A stretch of 64,000 bases of DNA from an uncultured Lachnospiraceae bacterium (GTDB lineage Bacteria > Bacillota > Clostridia > Lachnospirales > Lachnospiraceae), in assembly GCA_947588675.1 (NCBI GenBank), contig CANPYY010000006.1, positions 33,817 to 97,816 of the forward strand, in the 5' to 3' direction. The position numbers and the translations under genes are program-made. Of this stretch, positions 46,040-55,532 are shown one piece after another; the stretch's first letter is position 1, and each line of letters opens with the position of its first letter. The notes under the pieces were generated by a model. The model searched no databases, had not been told where the DNA came from, and saw only the letters and a list, made by a program, of their open reading frames with translations.

Positions 46040-46081
46040 AAATTGTACACTCATCAGCATTCGCAAATAAATGTACAATTT
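46040..46081. promoter_or_regulatory. Inverted repeat between clpX and lon
   Basis: AAATTGTACA (46040-46049) and TGTACAATTT (46072-46081) are perfect 10-base inverted repeats with a 22-base gap. On the minus strand a TTTTATT tail follows, so it may be a clpX terminator or attenuator; alternatively it is an operator for lon. It is neither CIRCE nor a CtsR box. Confidence 0.45.
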
Positions 46082-46092
46082 CAAAAGTATAT

Positions 46093-47394
46093 TTAGCTTA
46101 TTTTACTTTGTCTTTCACCCGACTTTTTACGTACAGGCGTCCTGTATTCAATAAGCGGCTGCCCTGTTCCGCATATTACGTCCTTTGTAATAACACATCC
46201 GCTTACCGTATTATCAGAAGGAAATTCGTACATAACATCCATCATTGCGCTTTCCATTATTGCCCTTAGTCCTCGTGCGCCTGTTTTTCTTTCAATGGAA
46301 CGTTTTGCAATTTCCTCAATTGCCTCATCTTCAAACTCAAGCTTTATATTGTCAAGTTCAAAAAGCTTTTTATACTGTTTTACCATAGCATTTTTAGGTT
46401 CAACAAGTATACGTTTCAAGGCTTCCTCGTTTAATCTGTCCAGACCCACCGTTACAGGCACTCGTCCTACAAACTCAGGTATCATTCCGAATTTGACAAA
46501 ATCCTGCGGAAGCACCTGTTTAAATAATTCCCCTATATTTTCATCTTTTCTGGTATCCGTACCTATCTCCGCATTAAATCCAATTGATTTCTTACCTATA
46601 CGCGAAGCAATAATTTTCTCAAGACCGTCAAACGCTCCTCCGCATATAAATAAAATATTGGTAGTATCTATCTGCAGAAATTCCTGGTGAGGATGCTTCC
46701 TTCCACCCTGCGGCGGAACGTTTGCAACCGTGCCTTCAAGAATTTTAAGCAGCGCCTGCTGCACTCCTTCACCTGAAACATCCCTGGTTATAGATACATT
46801 TTCCGATTTCCTTGTTATCTTATCAACCTCGTCAATGTATATGATACCAAATTCCGCTTTCTCCACGTTGTATTCTGCCGCCTGTATAATTTTAAGAAGT
46901 ATGTTTTCAACATCTTCTCCTACATAACCTGCTTCCGTAAGCGCCGTTGCATCGGCAATCGCAAACGGCACGTTTAAAATCCTTGCAAGAGTCTGCGCCA
47001 GATAGGTTTTTCCCGAACCCGTAGGCCCTATCATTATAATATTGCTTTTCTGCAGTTCAACATCCGTGTTTTTTCCTGCAATGACCCTTTTATAATGATT
47101 ATATACCGCAACTGAAAGCGCTTTTTTTGCATCATCCTGTCCGATTACATATTCATCCAGCAGTTCTTTTATTTCCTTAGGTCTGAGTAAGTTAATTTCA
47201 TCACTGAGTGAAGGTTCGTTTTCATATTCGCTACTGTACAGTTCTTCCTCAACTATTTCTGCGCATACCTCCACGCATTCATCACAGATATAGATGCCTT
47301 TTTCAACAGATGATATCATCTTTCTTACCTTATCCTGCGGTTTGCCGCAGAATGAACATCTTATCTGCCTGTCATTATCATCTTTTACTGCCAT
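46093..47394 (-). CDS. clpX: ClpX unfoldase subunit
   Basis: A 433-residue AAA+ unfoldase that feeds substrates to ClpP. N-terminal C4 zinc domain ([27 protein letters not shown]), Walker [19 protein letters not shown], Walker [12 protein letters not shown], pore region [12 protein letters not shown], a sensor segment [11 protein letters not shown], and the IGF-type loop as [10 protein letters not shown] near the ClpP contact. It starts with ATG after AGG seven bases upstream and lies 13 bases after clpP. Confidence 0.96.
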   Translation of the reverse strand: MAVKDDNDRQIRCSFCGKPQDKVRKMISSVEKGIYICDECVEVCAEIVEEELYSSEYENEPSLSDEINLLRPKEIKELLDEYVIGQDDAKKALSVAVYNHYKRVIAGKNTDVELQKSNIIMIGPTGSGKTYLAQTLARILNVPFAIADATALTEAGYVGEDVENILLKIIQAAEYNVEKAEFGIIYIDEVDKITRKSENVSITRDVSGEGVQQALLKILEGTVANVPPQGGRKHPHQEFLQIDTTNILFICGGAFDGLEKIIASRIGKKSIGFNAEIGTDTRKDENIGELFKQVLPQDFVKFGMIPEFVGRVPVTVGLDRLNEEALKRILVEPKNAMVKQYKKLFELDNIKLEFEDEAIEEIAKRSIERKTGARGLRAIMESAMMDVMYEFPSDNTVSGCVITKDVICGTGQPLIEYRTPVRKKSGERQSKIS

Positions 47395-47407
47395 TACATT
47401 ACCTCAT

Positions 47408-47992
47408 TTATATACGATTAGTTATTATTTTATCAACAATACCATATTCAAGCGCTTCCTCTGCACTCATATAATTATCACGTTCCGTATCAAGTTCAAT
47501 CTGTTCTAAAGGTTTTCCTGTATTTTCAGACAGAATTTTATTAAGTTTTGCCTTGATTTTCAATATATTCTCCGCAACTATTTTAATTTCGGTTGCCTGT
47601 CCTCTTGCGCCTCCAGAAGGCTGATGTATCATTATTTCTGAATTTGGAAGCGCCATTCTTTTACCTTTTTTCCCTCCAGCTAAAAGGAACGCTCCCATGC
47701 TTGCAGCCATACCGATACATATTGTTGATACGTCGCATTTAATGTAATTCATCGTATCATATATTGCCATTCCGGCAGTTACAGAACCTCCGGGACTGTT
47801 AATATACAGATTTATATCCTTATCCGGATCTTCAGATTCCAAAAACAGAAGCTGGGCAACTATAACGCTTGCCGATACATCAGTTACTTCTTCACCAAGA
47901 AATATGATACGTTCCTTGAGCAATCTCGAATATATATCATAAGAACGCTCTCCTCTGCTTGTCTGTTCTATGACGTAAGGTACTAAACTCAT
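47408..47992 (-). CDS. clpP: ClpP protease subunit
   Basis: A 194-residue serine peptidase forming the ClpXP barrel. Catalytic Ser in [14 protein letters not shown], His in [11 protein letters not shown], Asp in [32 protein letters not shown] is the handle region. ATG 47992 follows AGGGGG; an in-frame start at 48010 overlaps tig and lacks support. Position tig-clpP-clpX is classical. Confidence 0.96.
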   Translation of the reverse strand: MSLVPYVIEQTSRGERSYDIYSRLLKERIIFLGEEVTDVSASVIVAQLLFLESEDPDKDINLYINSPGGSVTAGMAIYDTMNYIKCDVSTICIGMAASMGAFLLAGGKKGKRMALPNSEIMIHQPSGGARGQATEIKIVAENILKIKAKLNKILSENTGKPLEQIELDTERDNYMSAEEALEYGIVDKIITNRI

Positions 47993-48011
47993 AATAAAAC
48001 CCCCTGACAAA

Positions 48012-49298
48012 TTATTTTTCTACTGCTGAATCCGTAACAAATTCTACAGCTTTTTCTACCTTTATATCTTCCTTTATCTGTTCCATCTCTTTTTCGCCTA
48101 TAGTTTCTTTAAGCTTATCGGCCTCCATGCCATATGCTTTTGCTATCTGTTCGATTTTTTCATCTACTTCCCCGTCAGATGCTTCAAGCTTTTCTGCGGC
48201 TGCAACTGCTTCCAGCACCAGCCTTGACTGTATTCTCTTTAATGCCTGCGGCCTCATCTGCTCCATCATGCCTTGCGCGGTATTTCCCGTAAACTGCATA
48301 TACTGTTCAATACTTATTCCCTGCATTTGGATATTCTGTGCAAATTCCCGTAACATATTTTCCGTCTGCGCAGTTACCATATCATCTGCAATTTCCATTT
48401 TTGCCCCTTCAATAATCTGTTCAATAACCGCATCTTCTTTTTTCGCTTTGTTTTCTTTTTCCTTTTTCTCTAAAAGTTTTGCCTTGATATCTGCTTTATA
48501 TTCATCAAGAGTATCAAATTCCGATACATCCTGCGCAAGCTCGTCGTCAATTTCCGGAAGCACTTTCTTTTCTATTTTCTTTACAGTCACTTTAAATACT
48601 GCCGGTTTTCCTGCAAGCTCTTTCGCCTGATAATCTTCAGGGAAAGTAACGTTTACCTCTGTTTCCTCTCCTGTATTCCTGCCTACAAGCTGGTCTTCAA
48701 ACGTATCTATGAACGAATGGCTTCCAAGCACTAAAGGATAATCAGTTCCTTTACCTCCTTCAAACGCCTCGCCGTCAACAAAACCTTCAAAATCAATCGT
48801 AACCGTATCGTCAAGCTGCGCTGCACGATCTTCTACAGTTTCCATGCTTGCATTTTTCTCCTGCTCGGATTTAAGCTCCTGCATTATTTCATCATCTGAA
48901 ACTTCCGAATCAGCCTTTTCAACTTCTATTCCCGTATATTTACCCAGTTCAACCTCCGGCTTAATTGCAACCGTAGCCGTAAATATAAAACTCTTGCCTT
49001 TTTCAATCTGAACCACGTCAATACCCGGTCTTGCCACAGGCTCTACATCCGAAGCCGACACTTCTTCTTCATAAGCATCCGGTATAATAATATTAGCCGC
49101 ATCCTCATAAAACACGTCGGAACCATACATTTTCTCAATAATTGCCATAGGAGCCTTACCTTTACGGAAGCCCGGTACATTTATTTTTCCCACGCTTTTT
49201 TTATATGCTGCTTTCATTGCCTCATTAAATCTCTCAGCAGAAACTTCTATTGTAAGTTTTGCCATTCCTTTTTCAAGTTTTTCCACCTGCATACTCAT
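48012..49298 (-). CDS. tig: Trigger factor
   Basis: A 428-residue ribosome-bound chaperone and peptidyl-prolyl isomerase. N-terminal ribosome-binding signature [21 protein letters not shown] near residues 36-56; PPIase domain with [20 protein letters not shown]-terminal helical arms to the end. AGGAGG is about ten bases before ATG 49298. The first of the tig-clpP-clpX-lon-engB string and possibly read through from the GH8 gene, 43 bases upstream. Confidence 0.95.
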   Translation of the reverse strand: MSMQVEKLEKGMAKLTIEVSAERFNEAMKAAYKKSVGKINVPGFRKGKAPMAIIEKMYGSDVFYEDAANIIIPDAYEEEVSASDVEPVARPGIDVVQIEKGKSFIFTATVAIKPEVELGKYTGIEVEKADSEVSDDEIMQELKSEQEKNASMETVEDRAAQLDDTVTIDFEGFVDGEAFEGGKGTDYPLVLGSHSFIDTFEDQLVGRNTGEETEVNVTFPEDYQAKELAGKPAVFKVTVKKIEKKVLPEIDDELAQDVSEFDTLDEYKADIKAKLLEKKEKENKAKKEDAVIEQIIEGAKMEIADDMVTAQTENMLREFAQNIQMQGISIEQYMQFTGNTAQGMMEQMRPQALKRIQSRLVLEAVAAAEKLEASDGEVDEKIEQIAKAYGMEADKLKETIGEKEMEQIKEDIKVEKAVEFVTDSAVEK

Positions 49299-49341
49299 TT
49301 TTTAAATTCCTCCTAAATAAATGTTCATAAATTATAATTAT

Positions 49342-50502
49342 CTATTTCCATATACGGTAATTGCCGCTAAGCGCCAAAAGGGCAAACAGATACAGACAAT
49401 TATCATAATATCTTCTCTTTCCTGTCCTAAGGGGCGTATTCCAGAAAAGTTCAACACATTCTTTACTGTACTTTCCCTTTGCGGCAAGCGAAGCCATCGC
49501 ATTTGTTGCAATAATAGCTACCGGATGAAGCGCCGGCTGGTCAATCACTGTTCCATCTATCTCGTAGGTCATATAATTTCTGTTTCCAACCGTTTCGCAG
49601 AAAAACTTCTGTATTTTATCCGCGCACTCACAATTCCATTCACAGGCTTTAAACCATTCATAATCAAGCCCTATATTAGCAGCAACCCTGTAAGCATCGC
49701 TGTAAAACCAGTCATGCCTTCCTCCAAACTGTTTCATAAACTGTGCGTCACCTTTATACGGCGTTCCGTCATAATTTGCATATTCTGCCGCCAGTCCCGT
49801 TACAGGATGACATGCTTTTTTGAGATATTCCCTGCTTGCCTTTGCGGCTTCTGCCCAGAAAGGCCTGTCGCATTCATCAGCCCACAATGCAAATAAATCA
49901 TAAAAGTGCGGCAGATGATATGACGGGTCTGTCCAGTCGCAATTCGGTATAAATTTAATAAGTTTATTATCTTTATCCCACATCGGAGGGCAAAGTCCCG
50001 GATTATCTTCTCCATTATGCAGACAGACTCTTAATATCTCTCTTGCGTATTTTGAATAATTAAATATTCCTTCACCGTCGCCCCATCTGTGGGAAGCAAA
50101 AAACAGCGCCATAGCAAAAAATTCTTCTCCGTCCGGAGCCGGACCGTCACTGTTTTTTTCACCGGTAGTTTTACAGGACCAGCCGAAATATCCTTTATGA
50201 TATCCCTCAGTATTGTACATATATGTATATACCCATTTCCAGAACATGTCAAATTCTTTTTTCCAGTCCATCTGAACGCACATCATCATGCCATATGACA
50301 TACCCTCGGTTCTTGCATCATTATTCCCGGTATCCTCAAAATATCCCATATCATTTCCTACGGTGTGAAAAAAACGTTCATCTTCACTACCGTAAAAAAC
50401 TGTATTAAAAGCCTCTCTAATTTTTTTATCAATCTCTGAATCAGTATACCCCATCTCCGAAAACACATTGCGGTATACCCCTGTTTCATATGCACCTTTC
50501 AT
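49342..50502 (-). CDS. GH8 reducing-end xylose-releasing exo-oligoxylanase (Rex)
   Basis: A 386-residue glycoside hydrolase of family 8 that closely follows the Rex enzymes (such as that of Bacillus halodurans), which remove xylose from the reducing end of xylo-oligosaccharides in the cytoplasm. The general acid Glu is in DARTEGMSYGMMM, PAPDGEEFFAMALFFASHRW and DPSYHLPHFYDLFALWA line the cleft, and the base Asp is in WFYSDAYRVAANIG. The end RRYYDNCLYLFALLALSGN is nearly invariant in the family. No signal peptide. GGAGAG precedes the ATG. It sits oddly between glmM and tig rather than with xylan genes. Confidence 0.9.
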   Translation of the reverse strand: MKGAYETGVYRNVFSEMGYTDSEIDKKIREAFNTVFYGSEDERFFHTVGNDMGYFEDTGNNDARTEGMSYGMMMCVQMDWKKEFDMFWKWVYTYMYNTEGYHKGYFGWSCKTTGEKNSDGPAPDGEEFFAMALFFASHRWGDGEGIFNYSKYAREILRVCLHNGEDNPGLCPPMWDKDNKLIKFIPNCDWTDPSYHLPHFYDLFALWADECDRPFWAEAAKASREYLKKACHPVTGLAAEYANYDGTPYKGDAQFMKQFGGRHDWFYSDAYRVAANIGLDYEWFKACEWNCECADKIQKFFCETVGNRNYMTYEIDGTVIDQPALHPVAIIATNAMASLAAKGKYSKECVELFWNTPLRTGKRRYYDNCLYLFALLALSGNYRIWK

Positions 50503-50525
50503 AATATCTCTCCAAAATCATTATA

Positions 50526-51875
50526 CTATTCTACTATATGTCCGTTATCCTTAAATATTTTTATAATCATATCAGTATAATATCTGCACTTTTCATGTGT
50601 CTGCGCTTCTACCATTACCCTGATAAGCGGTTCCGTACCACTTGGTCTTAGAAGAAGCCTTCCTTCAGAGCCAAGTTCTTTTTCAACTTTTTCCGATATG
50701 CCGATAATGTCTTTATCATTAAGAGCCGCATCTTTATCCGCCACCCTCACATTAACAAGAAGCTGCGGATATATATGTATATCCCTTGTCAAATCCGATA
50801 TTTTGGATTTGCTTTCAAGCATTACTTCCATAAGCATAAGCGCCGTAAGAACGCCGTCGCCGGTAGCCGCATATTTTCTGAAAATAATATGTCCCGATTG
50901 TTCTCCTCCAAGAGAATAATTATTATTTATCATATTTTCATATACATATTTATCTCCTACCGCCGTCTTCTCATACTTAATTCCGAGCGCATCAAACGCC
51001 TTATACAACCCTATGTTTGACATTACAGTAGTAACAACGGTATTATCGTTAAGGTTTCCCTGTTCATTCATATACCGTCCGCATAAATATAATATAACGT
51101 CGCCATCAATAATATTTCCTTTGTCATCTACTGCAAGACACCTGTCGGCATCTCCGTCAAACGCAAATCCAATATCCGCGCCATGCTCTTTTACATATTG
51201 CTGAAGTACTTCTATATGAGTAGAGCCGCAGTTATTATTAATATTCAATCCGTCCGGGTCCGCATTTATAACACAGGTTGTGGCTCCAAGAGCATCAAAC
51301 ACGCTTTTTGCAATCGCAGATGCAGAACCATTTGCACAGTCAAGCGCAACCACTACATCATCAAACGACCGTTTTGCAAGTGAAATAAGATATCCTATGT
51401 ATCTGTGCCGTCCTATTGAATAATCTATAGTCCTTCCTATTTTATCTCCCGTTGCAAATTCCAAGTCATCTTCAGGTCTGTCTATATATTCCTCTATAAG
51501 CTGTTCAACGCTGTTCTCCAGCTTATGTCCATGTCCGTTAATAATTTTAATCCCATTATCGTAATACGGATTGTGGCTTGCGGATATCATTATTCCGCAG
51601 TCAAAACCTTCAGTTCTTATGACGTAAGAAACGCTTGGCGTAGATATTACATGCAGCAGATATACGTCCGCCCCGCTTGCAGTAAGTCCTGCTGAAAGAG
51701 CGTCTTCAAACATATAACTTGACCGTCTTGTATCTTTTCCTATTACAATACGCGCCTTTTTTTCTTTGCCCTTTCCAAAGTACCATCCCAAAAAACGTCC
51801 AACCCTGTATGCATGCCTCACATTAAGAGTTACATTTGCTTCTCCTCTGAATCCATCGGTACCAAAATATTTCAT
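50526..51875 (-). CDS. glmM: Phosphoglucosamine mutase GlmM
   Basis: A 449-residue alpha-D-phosphohexomutase converting glucosamine-6-P to glucosamine-1-P for UDP-GlcNAc and the wall. MKYFGTDGFRGEAN is the family start, the phosphoserine is in MISASHNPYYDNGIKI, the metal loop is FDGDADRCLAVD, the sugar loop GGEQSGHIIF and phosphate loop RPSGTEPLIRVMVEA. ATG 51875 is ten bases after GGAGG. It has its own promoter upstream (51925-51953). Phosphoglucomutase activity is excluded by motif rather than proved. Confidence 0.94.
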   Translation of the reverse strand: MKYFGTDGFRGEANVTLNVRHAYRVGRFLGWYFGKGKEKKARIVIGKDTRRSSYMFEDALSAGLTASGADVYLLHVISTPSVSYVIRTEGFDCGIMISASHNPYYDNGIKIINGHGHKLENSVEQLIEEYIDRPEDDLEFATGDKIGRTIDYSIGRHRYIGYLISLAKRSFDDVVVALDCANGSASAIAKSVFDALGATTCVINADPDGLNINNNCGSTHIEVLQQYVKEHGADIGFAFDGDADRCLAVDDKGNIIDGDVILYLCGRYMNEQGNLNDNTVVTTVMSNIGLYKAFDALGIKYEKTAVGDKYVYENMINNNYSLGGEQSGHIIFRKYAATGDGVLTALMLMEVMLESKSKISDLTRDIHIYPQLLVNVRVADKDAALNDKDIIGISEKVEKELGSEGRLLLRPSGTEPLIRVMVEAQTHEKCRYYTDMIIKIFKDNGHIVE

Positions 51876-51924
51876 ATTATAATAACCTCCACAAACTCCA
51901 TGGCATAAAAACTCAATCATATCT

Positions 51925-51953
51925 ATAATATCATACGCCGATTTCATTTTCAA
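51925..51953 (-). promoter_or_regulatory. Promoter of glmM
   Basis: TTGAAA (51948-51953) and TATTAT (51925-51930) with a 17-base spacer on the minus strand, 50 bases before the chosen start. This placement also argues against an in-frame upstream ATG at 51953. Confidence 0.75.
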
Positions 51954-52007
51954 TCACTATTTATATAAATTAGCTTTATATTCTGAAAAAAGTCTGCATT
52001 ACAACGC

Positions 52008-52050
52008 AAAAAAACAGGACCTTCACTGACCTTTGCCGGTAAAGACCCTG
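52008..52050 (-). terminator. Terminator of the SASP gene
   Basis: On the minus strand CAGGGTCTT and AAGGTCCTG pair (nine pairs, two G-U), with a small inner hairpin, followed by seven Ts (52008-52014). It lies 18 bases past the SASP stop. Confidence 0.75.
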
Positions 52051-52067
52051 CTCACATAATAATACTA

Positions 52068-52265
52068 CTAACGTGACATTGATTCTTCCTGCTTCTTAAT
52101 CATCTGACGAACCATTTCTCCGCCGACAGAACCGTTCTGGTAAGAAGTAAGATCTCCGTTATAACCATTTTTTAAAGGCACTCCGAGCTCAGATGCTACT
52201 TCCATCTTGAAACGGTCCATAGCCTCTTTTGCCTGAGGTACCTCCATGCTATTATTTCCTGACAT
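52068..52265 (-). CDS. Alpha/beta-type small acid-soluble spore protein
   Basis: A 65-residue DNA-binding spore protein that coats spore DNA. VPQAKEAMDRFKMEVASELG includes the Lys/Arg-rich first helix and the GPR protease site region (KMEVASELG), and GDLTSYQNGSVGGEMVRQMI is the second motif. ATG 52265 follows GGAGG by eight bases; a GTG three codons earlier is inside that site. A monocistronic gene with a strong terminator. It implies the organism, or a recent ancestor, can sporulate. I found no clear sigma-G promoter. Confidence 0.93.
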   Translation of the reverse strand: MSGNNSMEVPQAKEAMDRFKMEVASELGVPLKNGYNGDLTSYQNGSVGGEMVRQMIKKQEESMSR

Positions 52266-52303
52266 CTTTTTCACCTCCGTGATTTAGTTACTATTTATAT
52301 GAA

Positions 52304-52330
52304 GATAAGGAAGTATGTGACTTCTTTATC
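52304..52330. repeat. Inverted repeat in the SASP-symporter divergent region
   Basis: GATAAGGAAGT (52304-52314) and ACTTCTTTATC (52320-52330) form an 11-pair stem (one G-T pair) with a five-base loop, 39 bases upstream of the SASP start. It could be an operator or a leader structure for either gene. Confidence 0.45.
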
Positions 52331-52443
52331 CTGCTAAGTATTATTTCCATGAAACCGCGTATTATGTATACAAAGCCTGGTAATATGTGGTGTTAAAAAA
52401 ACATATATTACACAGAAACCTTTTATTATTTATTAGTAAAACA

Positions 52444-53715
52444 ATGTATGAATTAATAGTAAAATTAAATTCTTTTTTATGGAGCGGTCCTTTACTTGTC
52501 CTGCTTCTTGGAACACATATAATCCTTACAGTCCGCACGGGAATGATACAGAAACATGTAATTAAAGGAATTAAACTGTCCGCTTCCGACTCGGGCGGAC
52601 TTCACATGCTTACCGCCACCCTTGCGGCTACTCTTGGAACCGGAAATATAATAGGCGTATCTACAGCAATAGCGCTGGGCGGTCCCGGCGCCCTGTTCTG
52701 GTGTTGGATAACCGGAATACTTGGAATGGCAACAACATACTATGAATGTTATCTGGGAAGGCTTAATGCTACCGACGAGGGCGGCGGAACCATGTATGTG
52801 CTTCGCGACTCACTAAAAAAATCAAAACTTGCAAATATATACGCATACTGTATGCTTTTGGTATGTCTTGGCACCGGCTGCCTCACCCAGTCCAATGCCG
52901 TATCAGTTTCTTTTTTTTCAACATTTCATATTCCTTATATAATATCAGGCATAATTATTGCAATACTTTCAGGACTTGTTATAGCGGGCGGCAAATCACA
53001 GATAGTAAAAGTATGCGCAAAAACCGTTCCGGTAATGTGTATTCTTTTCATTGGCGGCTGTATATTCCTTTTATTTAAAAATATGGCGTTTCTTCCTGAA
53101 ACAATACGCTTAATATTAAAAAGCGCCTTTTCAAAAAATTCCGTTACCTGCGGCATTTTTTGCGGAGGGTTCATGTCTGCCGTAAGGTACGGCATTGCAC
53201 GCGGACTTTTTACAAATGAAGCCGGCATAGGCTCGGCAGCAGTATTTGCCGGAGGAAGCAGACTTAATCCAAAAGACCAGGCGCTTGTATCAATGACTGC
53301 AACCTTTTGGGACACTGTGGTAATATGCGCCATTACCGGTCTTGTAATAATAAGCGGCTATCTTGCATGTCCGGATTCAATAAAAGGATATTCCGCCGGA
53401 GGATATGCCATTGCAGCCTTTTCACAAATACCATATATAGGAAAACCTCTTTTATCAATTGCCATAGCCGGCTTTGCCCTGTCTACCATAATAGGATGGT
53501 TTTATCCCGGCGAACAGGCTGCAACGTTTCTGTTTAAGGATAAAAAAGATAAAGCGCTTATAAAAATAAAGACCATCTATATAGCGATGGTCTTTATGGG
53601 TTCGGTATTTTCACTGGAAGCAATATGGGAAATAGCCGATTTATTTAATGTATTTCTCATACTGCCAAACGTATACGCCCTTATTAAACTTTCAAAAAAT
53701 TACTCCTCAAACTGA
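52444..53715 (+). CDS. Sodium:alanine/glycine symporter (AGCS family)
   Basis: A 423-residue membrane transporter with about ten helices, importing Ala or Gly with Na+. The family pattern is clear: ATLAATLGTGNIIGVSTAIALGG, FWCWITGILGMATTYYECYLG, RYGIARGLFTNEAGIGSA, and FYPGEQ near the end. I start at MYELIVKLNSFLWSG, where the family begins; no good ribosome site is seen, and an in-frame GTG at 52387 has none either. It is divergent from the SASP gene and its last 16 bases overlap the end of pepF. A hairpin lies within its coding region (53566-53597). Confidence 0.88.
   Translation: MYELIVKLNSFLWSGPLLVLLLGTHIILTVRTGMIQKHVIKGIKLSASDSGGLHMLTATLAATLGTGNIIGVSTAIALGGPGALFWCWITGILGMATTYYECYLGRLNATDEGGGTMYVLRDSLKKSKLANIYAYCMLLVCLGTGCLTQSNAVSVSFFSTFHIPYIISGIIIAILSGLVIAGGKSQIVKVCAKTVPVMCILFIGGCIFLLFKNMAFLPETIRLILKSAFSKNSVTCGIFCGGFMSAVRYGIARGLFTNEAGIGSAAVFAGGSRLNPKDQALVSMTATFWDTVVICAITGLVIISGYLACPDSIKGYSAGGYAIAAFSQIPYIGKPLLSIAIAGFALSTIIGWFYPGEQAATFLFKDKKDKALIKIKTIYIAMVFMGSVFSLEAIWEIADLFNVFLILPNVYALIKLSKNYSSN
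53566..53597 (-). terminator. Terminator of the pepF operon embedded in the symporter gene
   Basis: ATAAAGACCATC (53566-53577) and its exact complement GATGGTCTTTAT (53586-53597) enclose an eight-base loop. On the minus strand the stem is followed by TTTTTATAAG, a classic terminator tail, about 100 bases beyond the pepF stop at 53700. On the plus strand no T tract follows. Confidence 0.7.
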
Positions 53716-55487
53716 TCCATAAGGCTTTTAAACATTTCCATTGCGCAGTTTACGGGTTCGGCAGTAAGCATATCCACTCCGCATAGTTTAAGCAGGTCTA
53801 CAGGATCAATAATATTTCCGCTGCATAAAAACTTTTTATAGCCGCATATAACCTTTTCATCTCCCCGTAAAATACCTGCCGATATCGAAACTGCCGCAGC
53901 AAATCCGGTTGCGTACTGATATACATAAAACGGCGTATAAAAATGCGGTATTCTTGCCCATTCCATTGCAATCTGCTCATCTATAACCGCCCCGCTGCCA
54001 AAATAATATGCGTTCAGCTCTCTGTATATATTACACAGCACTTCTGACGTAAGCGTTTTTCCATCCATGCACATTTCATGTACAATTTTTTCAAATTCCG
54101 CAAACATAGCCTGTCTGAAAAACGTTGTACGGAACTGTTCAAGGAAATAATTGATAAGGTATTTCTTTTCATCCCTGCTTTTAACTTTATCAATAAGATA
54201 ATTTACAAGCAGCGCTTCATTGCACGTTGATGCAACCTCCGCCACAAATATTTTATAACCGGCATATATATACGGCTGGTTTTTATCTGAATAATATGAG
54301 TGAAGCGCATGACCCATTTCATGTGCAAGTGTAAACACGCTGTTCAGGTTATCCTGATAGTTAAGAAGCACATACGGATGCACTCCGTAAGCTCCCCACG
54401 AATACGCGCCGCTTCTTTTCCCTTCATTTTCATATACATCTATCCAGCCCTTTGAAAAACCTTTAAGAAGCATATCCTGATACTCTTTTCCAAGTGGTGA
54501 TAAACCTTCGTATACAAGCTGCTTTGCTTCTTCATAACTTATTTTCATATCCACGCCTTTCACCATAGGCACATAAAGATCGTACATATGAAGTTCCTGA
54601 AGATTAAGGGTTTTCTTCCTTATGTTTATATATCTGTGCAAAAGCCCTATATTATCATGTACTGCCTCAATAAGTTTTTCATATACGGTTACCGGTATGT
54701 TCGCGCCTGCCAGACTGTAATGCATTCCGCTTTCATAGTTACGTACTTTCGCAAAAAAGCAGTGTTTCTTCACATTGGCACGAAAAGTTGCGGCGAGCGT
54801 GTTTTTATATCTTTCATATACAAAATACATTGCCTCAAAAGCACTTTTCCTCACACTTCTGACAGGATTCTGTAAAAACATCGTATAACGTCCGTGCGTC
54901 AGGGCTGTCTTCTCATTATTTTCATCGTATATTTCAGGAAATCTTATATCAGCATTGTTAAACATTGCAAATATGTCGGACGGCGCTTCCGATATTTCCG
55001 ATACTTCGGCAAGAAGCTTTTCAGTATCGGGGTCAAGTATATGGTCTTTTTGCCTGAATACTATATCAAAATACCTGACGTATTTTTTTAATTCCGGCAT
55101 TTCCTTACAAAAAACCTGTATTTTTTCCATTCCTATATTCATTAAAAGCGGCTCTATAAATGAAGCCTCCGCCTCTTTTGAAACCATAAGCGTCTGCGCT
55201 CTTGCCACCATGTCCTGATAACATCCTTCAGCCATATCTTCATGTGATTTCTGTGAAGCATATACATATATTCTTTCAATCATGCAGTCAAGATATGCGT
55301 TAAGCTCCAGAAGATTAAACAAATCTTCCTTACCAATATGGGCCATATCACTGTATATCTTTAATTTATCCGTATCACCGTATGCTTTTTTATAATCTTC
55401 TTCCCAAAGGCTGTCCGATTCATACATGTCTTTCATATTCCACATATAATGCGGGTCAGCTTCTAAACGTTTAACAGTCTTTTTCAT
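53700..55487 (-). CDS. pepF: Oligoendopeptidase F (M3B)
   Basis: A 595-residue zinc metallopeptidase of family M3, cutting oligopeptides in the cytoplasm. The zinc site is TLAHEMGHALHSYYSDK, with the third ligand Glu in AEVASTCNEALL about 25 residues on; YATGFAAAVSISAGIL and FGSGAVID-type C-terminal motifs are typical. AGGAAAGG lies eight bases before the ATG. It is last in the alarmone synthetase operon and overlaps the convergent symporter by 16 bases. Confidence 0.92.
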   Translation of the reverse strand: MKKTVKRLEADPHYMWNMKDMYESDSLWEEDYKKAYGDTDKLKIYSDMAHIGKEDLFNLLELNAYLDCMIERIYVYASQKSHEDMAEGCYQDMVARAQTLMVSKEAEASFIEPLLMNIGMEKIQVFCKEMPELKKYVRYFDIVFRQKDHILDPDTEKLLAEVSEISEAPSDIFAMFNNADIRFPEIYDENNEKTALTHGRYTMFLQNPVRSVRKSAFEAMYFVYERYKNTLAATFRANVKKHCFFAKVRNYESGMHYSLAGANIPVTVYEKLIEAVHDNIGLLHRYINIRKKTLNLQELHMYDLYVPMVKGVDMKISYEEAKQLVYEGLSPLGKEYQDMLLKGFSKGWIDVYENEGKRSGAYSWGAYGVHPYVLLNYQDNLNSVFTLAHEMGHALHSYYSDKNQPYIYAGYKIFVAEVASTCNEALLVNYLIDKVKSRDEKKYLINYFLEQFRTTFFRQAMFAEFEKIVHEMCMDGKTLTSEVLCNIYRELNAYYFGSGAVIDEQIAMEWARIPHFYTPFYVYQYATGFAAAVSISAGILRGDEKVICGYKKFLCSGNIIDPVDLLKLCGVDMLTAEPVNCAMEMFKSLMDQFEE

Positions 55488-55532
55488 ATTAATAACCTTT
55501 CCTAATCTGACTTTGCAATCATCTGCTACAAC

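Noticed and set aside
52266..52443. A sigma-G promoter for the SASP gene
   Set aside because: I looked for GCATA-like and CATACTA-like boxes with proper spacing and found only partial, mis-spaced matches.
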